Source: JAUWMI01 sp964630455 (lineage in GTDB: Bacteria > Sumerlaeota > Sumerlaeia > MWCT01 > JAUWMI01). From it: a stretch of DNA of 23,406 nt. Positions 16,288 through 23,406 of the stretch are shown here, piece by piece. The stretch covers positions 1 through 23,406 of the forward strand of contig CAZVVA010000033.1 in assembly GCA_964630455.1 (NCBI GenBank), in the 5' to 3' direction. The notes under the pieces were generated by a model. It made no database searches. It saw only the letters and a program-made list of their open reading frames with translations, and was not told the origin of the DNA. Numbering within the stretch: position 1 is the first letter of the stretch; every line of letters begins with the position of its first letter. The translations under genes were made by a program, and so were the position numbers.

Positions 16288-17943
16288 TTATGTCCGAATT
16301 TGTCTTCGCCGTCCCATCACTGCCAGAGCGATAAATAGAATTGTTAGTAAAAGATAGCACAGCGGAATATTTGCTGTGATGGCTTCACGGGTTGCACCCA
16401 TATAATCGAAAACCGCCACCTTTTTGATCGGCCCGATGTACCACACTAATACATATACGATTTCGAATAAGCGAGTGCCACGGGTCCATGTACCCAGAGC
16501 TAAAGCAAGGGAGGGGATGAACATTGCGCCAACAAGCCAGGCGAACCATACATCGTACTGTCCGGCCAACAGCAAGCGCAGAGCAAAGCTCCCAGCGGTT
16601 ATGCACGAAACGAGAACACCCGCCAGCCAGATTGCAGGCAGCTGAAGACATAAGGGATGAGCAACGGAAAAAGTTATCTGATGTGTTTTGTGCTGCGCTT
16701 CGCGAGCGCCCATTGACGACCAAAGCAGAACCGGCCATAGCCACGCTATAGGGAAAAGATATTGATGTGACACCTCAAGGGGGCTTAGCAGAATCGCGAC
16801 GAATAAGCCCACAGCTATCAAATGCCACCACCACTTCTGGCTTTTGACCATGAGAATCAGTTCGGCCCAAAAAATGACCCAGAAACGCTGATGCAACCGA
16901 TGTCTATCCAGCGCCGTAAGGTGGACGGCAATGTTGGAGCCGTGCGACATTGGTAGATTACTCGTGGTTGACATTGACAAACCGACGGAACTTACTATCT
17001 TTTTCCAAATACTTTGCCAATACCAGACCTGCTTTTGTTTTCGGCGGCGAATGCGCTTGCGTGCAGGGTCGAACCGATCAAAGGGAAAGGCCGCGGCAAA
17101 TGCGAGCATCGCTGCAATTCCAAGCCATATAATCCTTTCGAAGATTATTTTTGCCGTCCAGTTGATACCTTCCCAGGCAAAGCGAACAACGTCGCGTCCT
17201 TGTGTTGGGACAAATAAGTCGGTAGATCCGTGATGGATATCAAGACCCTCGGCAGCCATTTGTAGACGAATATCCACAATTGCCCTCGATACACCGGCAA
17301 AGTCGTTACCAGGTGTAATATCCTCAACATAGATAAACATCATCCCGATAAGTAACATCAGCATACCGAACCAGACAAAAAAGTAGATTACATTGCCTAG
17401 ACCGCTCCGCAAAAAGGAAATGCTTTCAAACAGCACGACCACCCCTGCCATTGCCGCCAACGTCGGCACCCCCATGAGCCATATCGGAGATATCAGCGCC
17501 AACAGATCGACATTCATATCCTCACCCCGCACAATCTGCATAATGACCGCCATCATCGTCAGGACTGCAAGAATCAAGCTGAGAACTGCCAAGTTGCTTA
17601 ACCATTTGCCCATCACATAAATCGGTCCGCGGATCGGCGTGGTAGCAACGATTTGTCCCACCCGCGTCACGTAGTCCCGTTTAATGGAACCTTTGACAAG
17701 ATAGAATCCAATCAAACTGAGAAGTGTGCACACCAGAACGCCGAACACCAATCCGATCCACGGTGAGTTGTAAAAACCCCGGCATCCGTGGATCACAAAC
17801 GCGGTGTACGGCGCGCCGACGGGAGGCACAAGCAAATAGCCTGCGTATACACTGATGCCCATGACAATTAAAAAGCTATACTGCCGTACTCGTTCCAGGA
17901 AATCAGCCCGTACTAAATGGTAAATGCTTCGAACCATGCTCAT
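16288..17943 (-). CDS. ABC-2 type transporter permease
   Basis: This 551-residue protein has about twelve hydrophobic segments in two blocks separated by a loop near residues 220-260 (periplasmic-type, GVSRAIVDIRLQMAAEG) and a basic cytoplasmic stretch (DPARKRIRRRKQKQ). The early segment GSIKRDYVTRVGQIVATTPI ... GKWLSNLAVL matches the ABC-2 permease pattern in which a polar stretch precedes a conserved GK at the start of a helix. It overlaps the ATPase gene by one base (TAATG), indicating translational coupling. With the ATPase it should form an exporter of unknown cargo, possibly a peptide, lipid or drug. Confidence 0.85.
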   Translation of the reverse strand: MSMVRSIYHLVRADFLERVRQYSFLIVMGISVYAGYLLVPPVGAPYTAFVIHGCRGFYNSPWIGLVFGVLVCTLLSLIGFYLVKGSIKRDYVTRVGQIVATTPIRGPIYVMGKWLSNLAVLSLILAVLTMMAVIMQIVRGEDMNVDLLALISPIWLMGVPTLAAMAGVVVLFESISFLRSGLGNVIYFFVWFGMLMLLIGMMFIYVEDITPGNDFAGVSRAIVDIRLQMAAEGLDIHHGSTDLFVPTQGRDVVRFAWEGINWTAKIIFERIIWLGIAAMLAFAAAFPFDRFDPARKRIRRRKQKQVWYWQSIWKKIVSSVGLSMSTTSNLPMSHGSNIAVHLTALDRHRLHQRFWVIFWAELILMVKSQKWWWHLIAVGLFVAILLSPLEVSHQYLFPIAWLWPVLLWSSMGAREAQHKTHQITFSVAHPLCLQLPAIWLAGVLVSCITAGSFALRLLLAGQYDVWFAWLVGAMFIPSLALALGTWTRGTRLFEIVYVLVWYIGPIKKVAVFDYMGATREAITANIPLCYLLLTILFIALAVMGRRRQIRT

Positions 17944-18983
17944 TATCTGTTTACCTCGGCCAATGGAGTTGTATTATTTGCAGCTGAAATGCAGTATAGA
18001 TACGCATCTTCCAGCGTTGGTGCAATGCTTTCGGAGGTGTTGCAGGGGGGAATATCGGAGACCGTCCGAACATGCACGCCGTCAGAACGCCGGGCGGTGT
18101 TGATTACCAGGTGCTGCTTCTGGAACGTGATTAACTCTTTACTGGGAATGACACATAACCATACTTTACCCGCGACTGACTGTAGTAGTTTTTCAGGCAC
18201 GGCGTGCTGCAGTAAGTGACCATTGTTGATGAGCATGATTTCGGTGGCGACAGCCTCTACATCGGAGACAATATGAGTGGAAAGAATCACAATACGGTCT
18301 CCGGAAAGCTCTGAAAGTAGATTGCGGAAACGAACCCGCTCTTCCGGATCCAGTCCGGCAGTTGGCTCATCGACAATGAGCAGTTGGGGGTCGTTGAGCA
18401 GAGCCTGCGCAATGCCCACTCGTTGTTTCATGCCACCGGAATAGCTTCCCAAACGGCGATTGCTGACGTCAGTGAGGTTGGTCAATTGCAACAACTCATT
18501 GATCCTGCGCCGCGCTGCATTCCCGTTCAGTCCCTTCATGGCTGCTATGTATTGAAGAAACTCAACTGCATTGAGATTAGGGTAGATGCCGAAATGTTGC
18601 GGCAGATAGCCGAGTACGGCACGTAGTTCATTGGGCGAGCGGACAATATCCGTCCCGTTCCAACTCACACTCCCTTCAGTGGGTTTGGTGACGGTCGCCA
18701 AGATATTCATCAACGTCGTCTTACCAGCACCATTTGGCCCCAGCAGGCCTAATATTCCCGGTCCCAGCTCCAGACTGAAATTACGCAGTCCCCAAACCTG
18801 GCCTTTGTAAATTTTACCAACGTTCTCTATTACGAGTTTCATTGCTCTCCGCTCTTTCCATTGAAAATCCGGACCGATCATTTCCTTTCTGGACGTAACA
18901 CACGGTAGTTCTACTGATCTACCCTTTTCAACCGTATCTTTTATCACCTGATTCCCTATATCCGTCCGTGTTTTCGACAACAT
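17943..18983 (-). CDS. ABC transporter ATP-binding protein with N-terminal extension
   Basis: A complete ABC ATPase is present: Walker A GPNGAGKTT, Q-loop LGYLPQHFG, signature YSGGMKQR, Walker B LLIVDEPTAGLDPEE and switch histidine ILSTHIVSD, plus a C-terminal extension typical of ABC-2 drug/antibiotic exporters. The ABC domain normally begins at MKLVIENVGKIYKG (ATG at 18842, preceded by GGAGAG). Upstream in frame, an ATG at 18983 follows the strong site AAGGAGG with 5-base spacing and adds 47 residues without similarity I recognise. I keep the long form because of that site. The gene lies 50 bases after the serine hydrolase gene and is coupled to the permease. Confidence 0.92.
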   Translation of the reverse strand: MLSKTRTDIGNQVIKDTVEKGRSVELPCVTSRKEMIGPDFQWKERRAMKLVIENVGKIYKGQVWGLRNFSLELGPGILGLLGPNGAGKTTLMNILATVTKPTEGSVSWNGTDIVRSPNELRAVLGYLPQHFGIYPNLNAVEFLQYIAAMKGLNGNAARRRINELLQLTNLTDVSNRRLGSYSGGMKQRVGIAQALLNDPQLLIVDEPTAGLDPEERVRFRNLLSELSGDRIVILSTHIVSDVEAVATEIMLINNGHLLQHAVPEKLLQSVAGKVWLCVIPSKELITFQKQHLVINTARRSDGVHVRTVSDIPPCNTSESIAPTLEDAYLYCISAANNTTPLAEVNR

Positions 18984-19033
18984 AATGTCCTCCTTCTGTA
19001 GACTGAAAACAGGTTTAAGGATTATCCGTATAA

Positions 19034-20482
19034 TTATTGTTTCTTGAAGATTATTTCTTTTCCTCCTTCTCCTCCATAGTGTACTATCATTTGTGTCACT
19101 TCGCCATTTTCATTGAATTTAAAGGTTAAGATGCTTTGTTTACCTTCAACAAAGAATGTAGTCTTTGATTCGGGGAGAATTTCGTACCTATGGCCTCTTC
19201 CCGTATCGAAGTAAAGCCGGTTACCCATAAAAACAATAAAGTGGACTCGTCCCGCTTCCCTGTCAGTGATCAATTTGTAAACACCAGCATACTTTTTCAA
19301 CTCAGAGGGTGAAAGAATAATGGCATTCCGTTTTTGTTCCTTAAACGGATCACCCATAACGATAGCCGCGACGCTTTCAGCTATATGATCGGTTGGTGGA
19401 TTCGCCTTTGGGTTTATACAATTGGAAAGCAATGCCACGTAGATGCGCTTCTCAGGCAGGCGGATTGTATGTGAGATGAATCCATAGATTCCGCCTCCAT
19501 GATATATGCTTTTTGTGCCTTTCAATTGACCAAGGAACCAACCTAAGGCAAAGTGAGAGGATTCACCGTTATTCAGGATGAAGGGTGAAAACATATGCTC
19601 TAGCTGCTTTTTGCTGATGAGCTTTTCACCGTATAACGCTTCGTCCCATTTGGCAAGGTCATCCACATTTGTGATGAGACCCCCTGCTGCGTGCAAATGT
19701 GTAAAACTCATATCAGGGGCATTCACATATCGATCCCCTTCCTTGTGGTAACCCCTGACCCGATAAGGAATCTTATAGAAATTGTTCGCGAAAGTGGTGC
19801 TGGTCATGGCCAACGGATCAAAGATATTCTCCTGCATGAACTGTTCATAAGATTGACCGCTGACCTTTTCAATGATTTGACCCAGAAGGTAATATCCAGA
19901 GTTGCAGTACTTGTACTTCTCACCTGGTGTAAACTCCATGGGTTCATCCTTAAAGAAATTAACCAGTTCCTGCAAACTCACGTCTTCTCGAATATGTTTC
20001 CAGTACTCTTTGATGCTATGGAGTCTCTTAATACCGGAAGTATGAGATAGCAGATGGCGGATCGTGATTTTATGGCCCCGAGTGGGATAATCGGAAAGGT
20101 ATTGTGAGATATCATCATCCAAAGACAGCAATCCTCGATCGGCCAGTATCATGATAGCCATGGCTGTGAACGGCTTGGTTGTGGATCCGACGGCAAACAC
20201 CATTTCAGGTCTGATCGCAACGCCTGATCCCATGTCAGCCATGCCGTATCCTTTGCGAAAAATGACCTTGCCATTTTTAACAGCGATAACAGCGGCTCCC
20301 GGCTCATCTTCCTTATAAATCCGGGAAAGGAATTCGTAGATCTGTCTGGCAATGTTCGCTTCATCTGTTTGTTCAGAGGCTTTTTCGATTGCATCGGCTC
20401 CAGGCAGACGCTCTGCGCTTACTACCTCAATTTGGGAGAACAAGCAGCAAATCAACGCCAGGATTAATAATTTTTTCATCAT
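19034..20482 (-). CDS. Secreted serine hydrolase, class C beta-lactamase/DD-peptidase fold
   Basis: The 482-residue protein has a signal peptide (MMKKLLILALICCLFSQIEV, cleavage probably after VSA). The penicillin-binding fold motifs are all visible: SxxK as S100-TT-K103, YxN as Y192-C-N194, and the third motif as H328-GG. A C-terminal domain of about 100 residues (SPSELKKYAGVYKL onward) resembles the beta-barrel tail of such hydrolases. Substrates in this family range from beta-lactams and D-peptides to esters, so specificity is not called. The ribosome site AAAGGAG lies 7 bases before the first of two tandem ATGs. It heads the operon with the ABC ATPase and permease. DNA is A/T-rich compared with the housekeeping genes. 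Confidence 0.93.
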   Translation of the reverse strand: MMKKLLILALICCLFSQIEVVSAERLPGADAIEKASEQTDEANIARQIYEFLSRIYKEDEPGAAVIAVKNGKVIFRKGYGMADMGSGVAIRPEMVFAVGSTTKPFTAMAIMILADRGLLSLDDDISQYLSDYPTRGHKITIRHLLSHTSGIKRLHSIKEYWKHIREDVSLQELVNFFKDEPMEFTPGEKYKYCNSGYYLLGQIIEKVSGQSYEQFMQENIFDPLAMTSTTFANNFYKIPYRVRGYHKEGDRYVNAPDMSFTHLHAAGGLITNVDDLAKWDEALYGEKLISKKQLEHMFSPFILNNGESSHFALGWFLGQLKGTKSIYHGGGIYGFISHTIRLPEKRIYVALLSNCINPKANPPTDHIAESVAAIVMGDPFKEQKRNAIILSPSELKKYAGVYKLITDREAGRVHFIVFMGNRLYFDTGRGHRYEILPESKTTFFVEGKQSILTFKFNENGEVTQMIVHYGGEGGKEIIFKKQ

Positions 20483-20721
20483 TCCATTCTCCTTTTTATT
20501 TTATGATTTAAATGCAATAATATAGATGAATTTCCGCATGTCTATGGGTAGGGTTTCTCATTTTTTCAAAATAGTACTGTTTTCCTATTGTACCCCGGCA
20601 GCGAAAGGGAGGGAAGTTAGGTAAGCCTAAATGTTCAGAGAATGTTCAAAATGATTTGTGATCTAAGGGTTATGTTCTTAAATTTGTGTATTTGTAAGTC
20701 CAATAAAATCAATGCCCCGAT

Positions 20722-20771
20722 TTTTACTCTTAATCAGAAGGTTCCGGGTTCGAGCCTTCGCTCCCCAACCA
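20722..20771 (+). pseudogene. 3' half of tRNA-Lys(CUU)
   Basis: An anticodon arm TTTTA-CTCTTAA-TCAGA (four pairs including one wobble, anticodon CTT), variable loop AGGTT, T arm CCGGG-TTCGAGC-CTTCG (partly decayed), acceptor strand CTCCCCA, discriminator A and encoded CCA are present. The 5' half is absent. It parallels the remnant at 14939-14988 in extent, orientation and acceptor strand, and closes the A/T-rich accessory segment. Confidence 0.7.
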
Positions 20772-21436
20772 TTTTCCTTGGGGTGCTAGGCCTTACACTA
20801 AACCTTGGAGTATTTTACGCCTTGTTCTATCTGTCGAGGAGCACAAGAATTTTTACACTTCCACACAATCTAACAAACAGAGCAGCCTTTGGACGCAATT
20901 AGGATCTTGTTCTCTAAAACTCACTCGCCTGTGCTTATGGTTGGTGAAGAACATCTTCAAGACGAATACGATTCACCCCCACGTGACACTTGGACTTCCG
21001 GTTTATCTTCTTTCCGTTTAGAATAGCCCGTGGATTTTTGAAATAACGTATTCATGATTCATACCACGGTCAAGGTAAGGCGGTATAACATTTGTACCCT
21101 GTTCGTCCTCCTTTCGACAAAATAATTTACGTGCCTTAACCAGTTTCAGGTTGCACATTTCCTCATATGGCACAGACCCATTCCTTCCATTGTATCCGTC
21201 CTGGTAAACAATGACGCAAGACTTAAAATTCGATAAGATGTGTCCATGGTTTTGTCCATGGAGGATATGCAAGAGATAGATGGAAGTTAGACCTCAGTTT
21301 GATCCTTTTCATTTTTATTTTCAATGTTTTCAGCACTTTCCGGATCAGGCTGAAACTGACTTAAAATCTGTAACCTATTTACTGGTCTCATTGGCGTGAA
21401 TAAACAAGCAAGGCATCGCTCCTTTTTGACCTCACA
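20772..21436. other. Gene-poor stretch, no convincing gene
   Basis: About 660 bases between the tRNA-Lys remnant and the structured leader hold only short reading frames of unlikely composition, one of them running through the tRNA remnant. A perfect hairpin lies at 21243-21262. Decayed coding sequence is possible but I cannot identify it. Confidence 0.45.
21243..21262. repeat. Perfect 7-bp hairpin
   Basis: TCCATGG and CCATGGA face each other across a 6-base loop (TTTTGT). There is no T-run on either side. It may be a protein site or a remnant of a mobile element. Confidence 0.45.
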
Positions 21437-21547
21437 GTCAACACGGCGGTGCCACTGGCCGATGCAGGTTGTGGCCGCCAGGGAGCTGAGTAAACCCTGG
21501 CGCCGAAGGGATTTCTGCAGGCATCTCGGTGAGATATGAGGCTTGAC
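21437..21547 (+). promoter_or_regulatory. Candidate structured RNA element upstream of the SGNH hydrolase
   Basis: A closing stem GTCAA/TTGAC (21437-21441, 21543-21547) encloses three helices in order. The first is GCCAC/GTGGC (21451-21455, 21471-21475). The second, directly abutting it, is CGCCAGGG/CCCTGGCG (21476-21483, 21495-21502) with an 11-base loop AGCTGAGTAAA. The third is ATCTC-GGT-GAGAT (21523-21535). The multi-branch shape and G/C-rich stems in an A/T-rich neighbourhood, about 100 bases before a start codon, suggest a cis-acting RNA. I could not match it to a riboswitch class I know. Confidence 0.4.
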
Positions 21548-21649
21548 GGAAAAAGTCGCGGCTGTGTCCCTTTTCCGCATTTCAAATTGACAAACCCGGG
21601 GGAGTCGGCCAATGTAATCGAAGATTTCCTGGCACATCGAGGCTGGTAA

Positions 21650-23218
21650 ATGCAACAGGCGACAACCAATCGGATGAAACGTGTGCTGAAGACCCTCGGG
21701 TTTACGGTGCTTGCAGTTGTTATTTTTTTCCTCCTCTGCGAGGCGTTGCTGCGCGTTGTCGGGTTTTCAGCCTACCAGATTGACTTTAGTGTCTATCCAA
21801 ATGTGCCAGGCGACATCGTCCCGAACCAGCGCCTGATTCACCGCGTCCCCCAGGTGGACATAGCATATTCCATAACGATTAACGATCAGGGATTTCGTGG
21901 CTCAGGCAAAGCCACTCCTACGAGTTTCTACCGCATTCTCTGCCTGGGCGATTCGTCAACGATGGGCTACGGGGTGGGGGATCATGCGAGCTATCCCGAG
22001 CGGTTGGAGAGTTTTCTCGACGGTATCTACTCTGGCGTGTTTGACGTCATCAATGCCGGCACGATCGGCTACACGATTGATGACGAGCTGAGCTATTTGC
22101 GCGAGAAGGGCCTCCGGCTTGCACCAGACCTGGTGGTGCTGGAGCTTTTCTATAACGACGTAATCGAAAAGCAGCATCGCCAGGAGACACAACGCAAGTT
22201 CCGGCGCAAGCGTGTTTCCTACACACCGCTCAAGAGCCTCCTGCTCAACTCTGCATTTTATCAGGCGCTCCGTAACACATGCGTGCGTATCATGGCAGCA
22301 GCCGGGCACTACTTTCCGGAAAATCCGACGGACAAAATGCCAATGGCGATGTTTCCGGCAAAGTTCCCTGAAGCGTGGGAAGCCTATGATCGCGTGCTGC
22401 GCGAGTTCATCGAGCTCCTGCGCGAGCGCCATATTCCGCTCATCGCCATCATCAGCCCGCATCAGTACCAAGTTTACAAATGGGGATACCCTTTTGGTGA
22501 GTATTATGGTACTCATGCCTATCAGGATCATCTGAAGCAGCTGCTCGCTGGCGAGGAGATTGCGTGTGTGGATTTGCTCCCGGAGTTTCTCAAGCAGGTG
22601 GAAGAGAATAAGGCGCTTTACCTCACTTACGGGCTGTATGATGAGCACCTGAGCGATATTGGTCAGCTGGTCAAAGCCGAGCTGGTATTCGCAGCAATCC
22701 AGCGCCAGCTGGCAAAAGAGGGCTTTTACAATTTCTATGATCAGCTGGATAACGCAGAGATTACGACGCGCTCACTCACAGCGTTTGTCAAGTATGGGCG
22801 CCGCTGGATCAGCAGGGGAGATGAGCGAAGTCTGATTATGGCGGGGAATGCAACAGTGCGGTTTCCGAACATCATGATTCAGCCGCAGAGTCAGCTGGTC
22901 TTTGGCATTGGAGTGCCACGGTGGAGTGCAGAGCAAGTTGCTGAGGATCTAGAGTTTGAAATCATTTTGAATGAAGAGGGAAGCACACAATCGGTGAGCC
23001 TGTTCCACTGGATCGCAAACAAGAGAAAAGATACAGATGAAGAGCCACCACACATCATTGCGCTTGCGCCATACGCAGGTAAGCGAGTTGCGATTGAATT
23101 TCTAACGACAACTGCTGAGATGAACCGATGTGAAATCTACCTGAGCAATCCGATGATTATTTGCGGAGAACACAAGCCGGCATTTGCCAAACGCCTGCCT
23201 GAAGTCACGGCCAAGTGA
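21650..23218 (+). CDS. Membrane-anchored SGNH/GDSL-type hydrolase
   Basis: The 522-residue protein has an N-terminal membrane anchor (residues about 15-36) and then an SGNH hydrolase domain. Block I is CLGDSSTMGYG with nucleophile candidate S102, block II glycine lies in NAGTIGY, block III asparagine is N169 in ELFYND, and the acid/base pair is D331 and H333 in YDEHLSDIG. Residues 380-520 form a separate beta-rich domain of unknown role. Such proteins are often envelope acyl- or acetylesterases acting on polysaccharides or lipids; the substrate is unknown. GAGG lies 7 bases before the ATG at 21650; an ATG at 21674 is a weaker alternative. Confidence 0.88.
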   Translation: MQQATTNRMKRVLKTLGFTVLAVVIFFLLCEALLRVVGFSAYQIDFSVYPNVPGDIVPNQRLIHRVPQVDIAYSITINDQGFRGSGKATPTSFYRILCLGDSSTMGYGVGDHASYPERLESFLDGIYSGVFDVINAGTIGYTIDDELSYLREKGLRLAPDLVVLELFYNDVIEKQHRQETQRKFRRKRVSYTPLKSLLLNSAFYQALRNTCVRIMAAAGHYFPENPTDKMPMAMFPAKFPEAWEAYDRVLREFIELLRERHIPLIAIISPHQYQVYKWGYPFGEYYGTHAYQDHLKQLLAGEEIACVDLLPEFLKQVEENKALYLTYGLYDEHLSDIGQLVKAELVFAAIQRQLAKEGFYNFYDQLDNAEITTRSLTAFVKYGRRWISRGDERSLIMAGNATVRFPNIMIQPQSQLVFGIGVPRWSAEQVAEDLEFEIILNEEGSTQSVSLFHWIANKRKDTDEEPPHIIALAPYAGKRVAIEFLTTTAEMNRCEIYLSNPMIICGEHKPAFAKRLPEVTAK

Positions 23219-23239
23219 GAACTATAATCAGCCGCCTTC

Positions 23240-23406
23240 TTATTCTTCCAGCACATCCTCCAGACGAATGCCATACAGCTTCATTTTGCGACAGAGCGTT
23301 GAGGGGTTAATGTCGAGAATGCGTGCAGTCTGTCGTTTGTTACCTAGCGTAATTTTCAAAACTTGAATGATATGCTCTTTCTCCATGGCTTCGCGTGTCT
23401 TATCAG
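23240..23406 (-). CDS. C-terminal Fis-type HTH of a transcription regulator (partial)
   Basis: The 54 visible C-terminal residues contain EKEHIIQVLKITLGNKRQTA, then RILDINPSTLCRKMKLYGI, the Fis-family helix-turn-helix that ends NtrC-type sigma-54-dependent activators. The rest lies beyond the window edge, so the presence of an AAA+ domain or receiver is inferred only. It converges on the SGNH hydrolase gene with 21 bases between the stops and no terminator visible. Confidence 0.88.
   Translation of the reverse strand, partial: DKTREAMEKEHIIQVLKITLGNKRQTARILDINPSTLCRKMKLYGIRLEDVLEE

Noticed and set aside
20642..20902. Plus-strand 86-codon frame
   Set aside because: It translates the tRNA-Lys remnant and flanking A/T-rich DNA; no family resemblance and no ribosome site.
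20935..20960. Minus-strand residues IRLEDVL identical to the end of the Fis-type regulator at 23240
   Set aside because: The match spans seven residues only, with mostly third-position differences, but the sequence before it shows no Fis-type HTH. Chance or a very short remnant cannot be told apart.
21018..21272. Minus-strand 84-codon frame
   Set aside because: It starts inside the hairpin at 21243-21262, shows no recognisable domain and has no ribosome site. A decayed gene remains possible.
21287..21655. Minus-strand 122-codon frame overlapping the SGNH gene start
   Set aside because: Composition is unlike a protein family and it is antisense to the candidate structured RNA and the SGNH start.

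Overview
The window looks like a contig from a Gram-negative (two-membrane) bacterium, probably an assembled environmental genome, because a run of ten Ns marks a scaffold join. Two probable lipoproteins with lipobox-type signal peptides, a periplasmic-type serine hydrolase and a membrane-anchored SGNH hydrolase support a diderm cell. I cannot name the phylum; the gene mix is compatible with an FCB-group or deltaproteobacteria-like lineage, but that is inference.

Left part (about 1-14571): a compact housekeeping region. On the minus strand lie rsmD (16S rRNA methyltransferase, with two altered conserved residues) and a Spy/CpxP-like lipoprotein with a clear terminator. Divergent from them on the plus strand run a ribonuclease G/E-type enzyme, dnaE (replicative polymerase alpha subunit), accA (acetyl-CoA carboxylase), valS (valyl-tRNA synthetase), an FmdB-type zinc ribbon protein followed by a small coiled-coil protein (own consensus promoter, shared terminator), an unknown lipoprotein, hpt (purine salvage) and a PHP-domain phosphoesterase of the RNase AM/YciV type.

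Middle part (about 14572-20772): an accessory segment. It opens with a palindromic CGCAAAG-type repeat fused to the 3' half of a tRNA-Leu(UAA), then the 3' half of a second tRNA, then a degenerate full-length tRNA-Glu(CUC). It closes at 20722-20771 with the 3' half of a tRNA-Lys(CUU). All three halves begin at the anticodon arm and run to the 3' end. This is the footprint expected when tyrosine recombinases use the anticodon loop as crossover site. Between them lies a visibly A/T-richer cargo: a seven-helix membrane protein ending in a LuxR-type HTH (interrupted by the N gap), facing a three-gene minus-strand operon of a secreted class-C-beta-lactamase-fold serine hydrolase, an ABC ATPase and an ABC-2 permease. 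I infer a membrane-sensed export, signalling or self-protection module; its substrate cannot be read from sequence.

Right part (about 20773-23406): a long gene-poor stretch, a multi-helix candidate structured RNA just upstream of a membrane-anchored SGNH hydrolase, and the C-terminal Fis-type HTH of a regulator (probably sigma-54-dependent) cut by the window edge.
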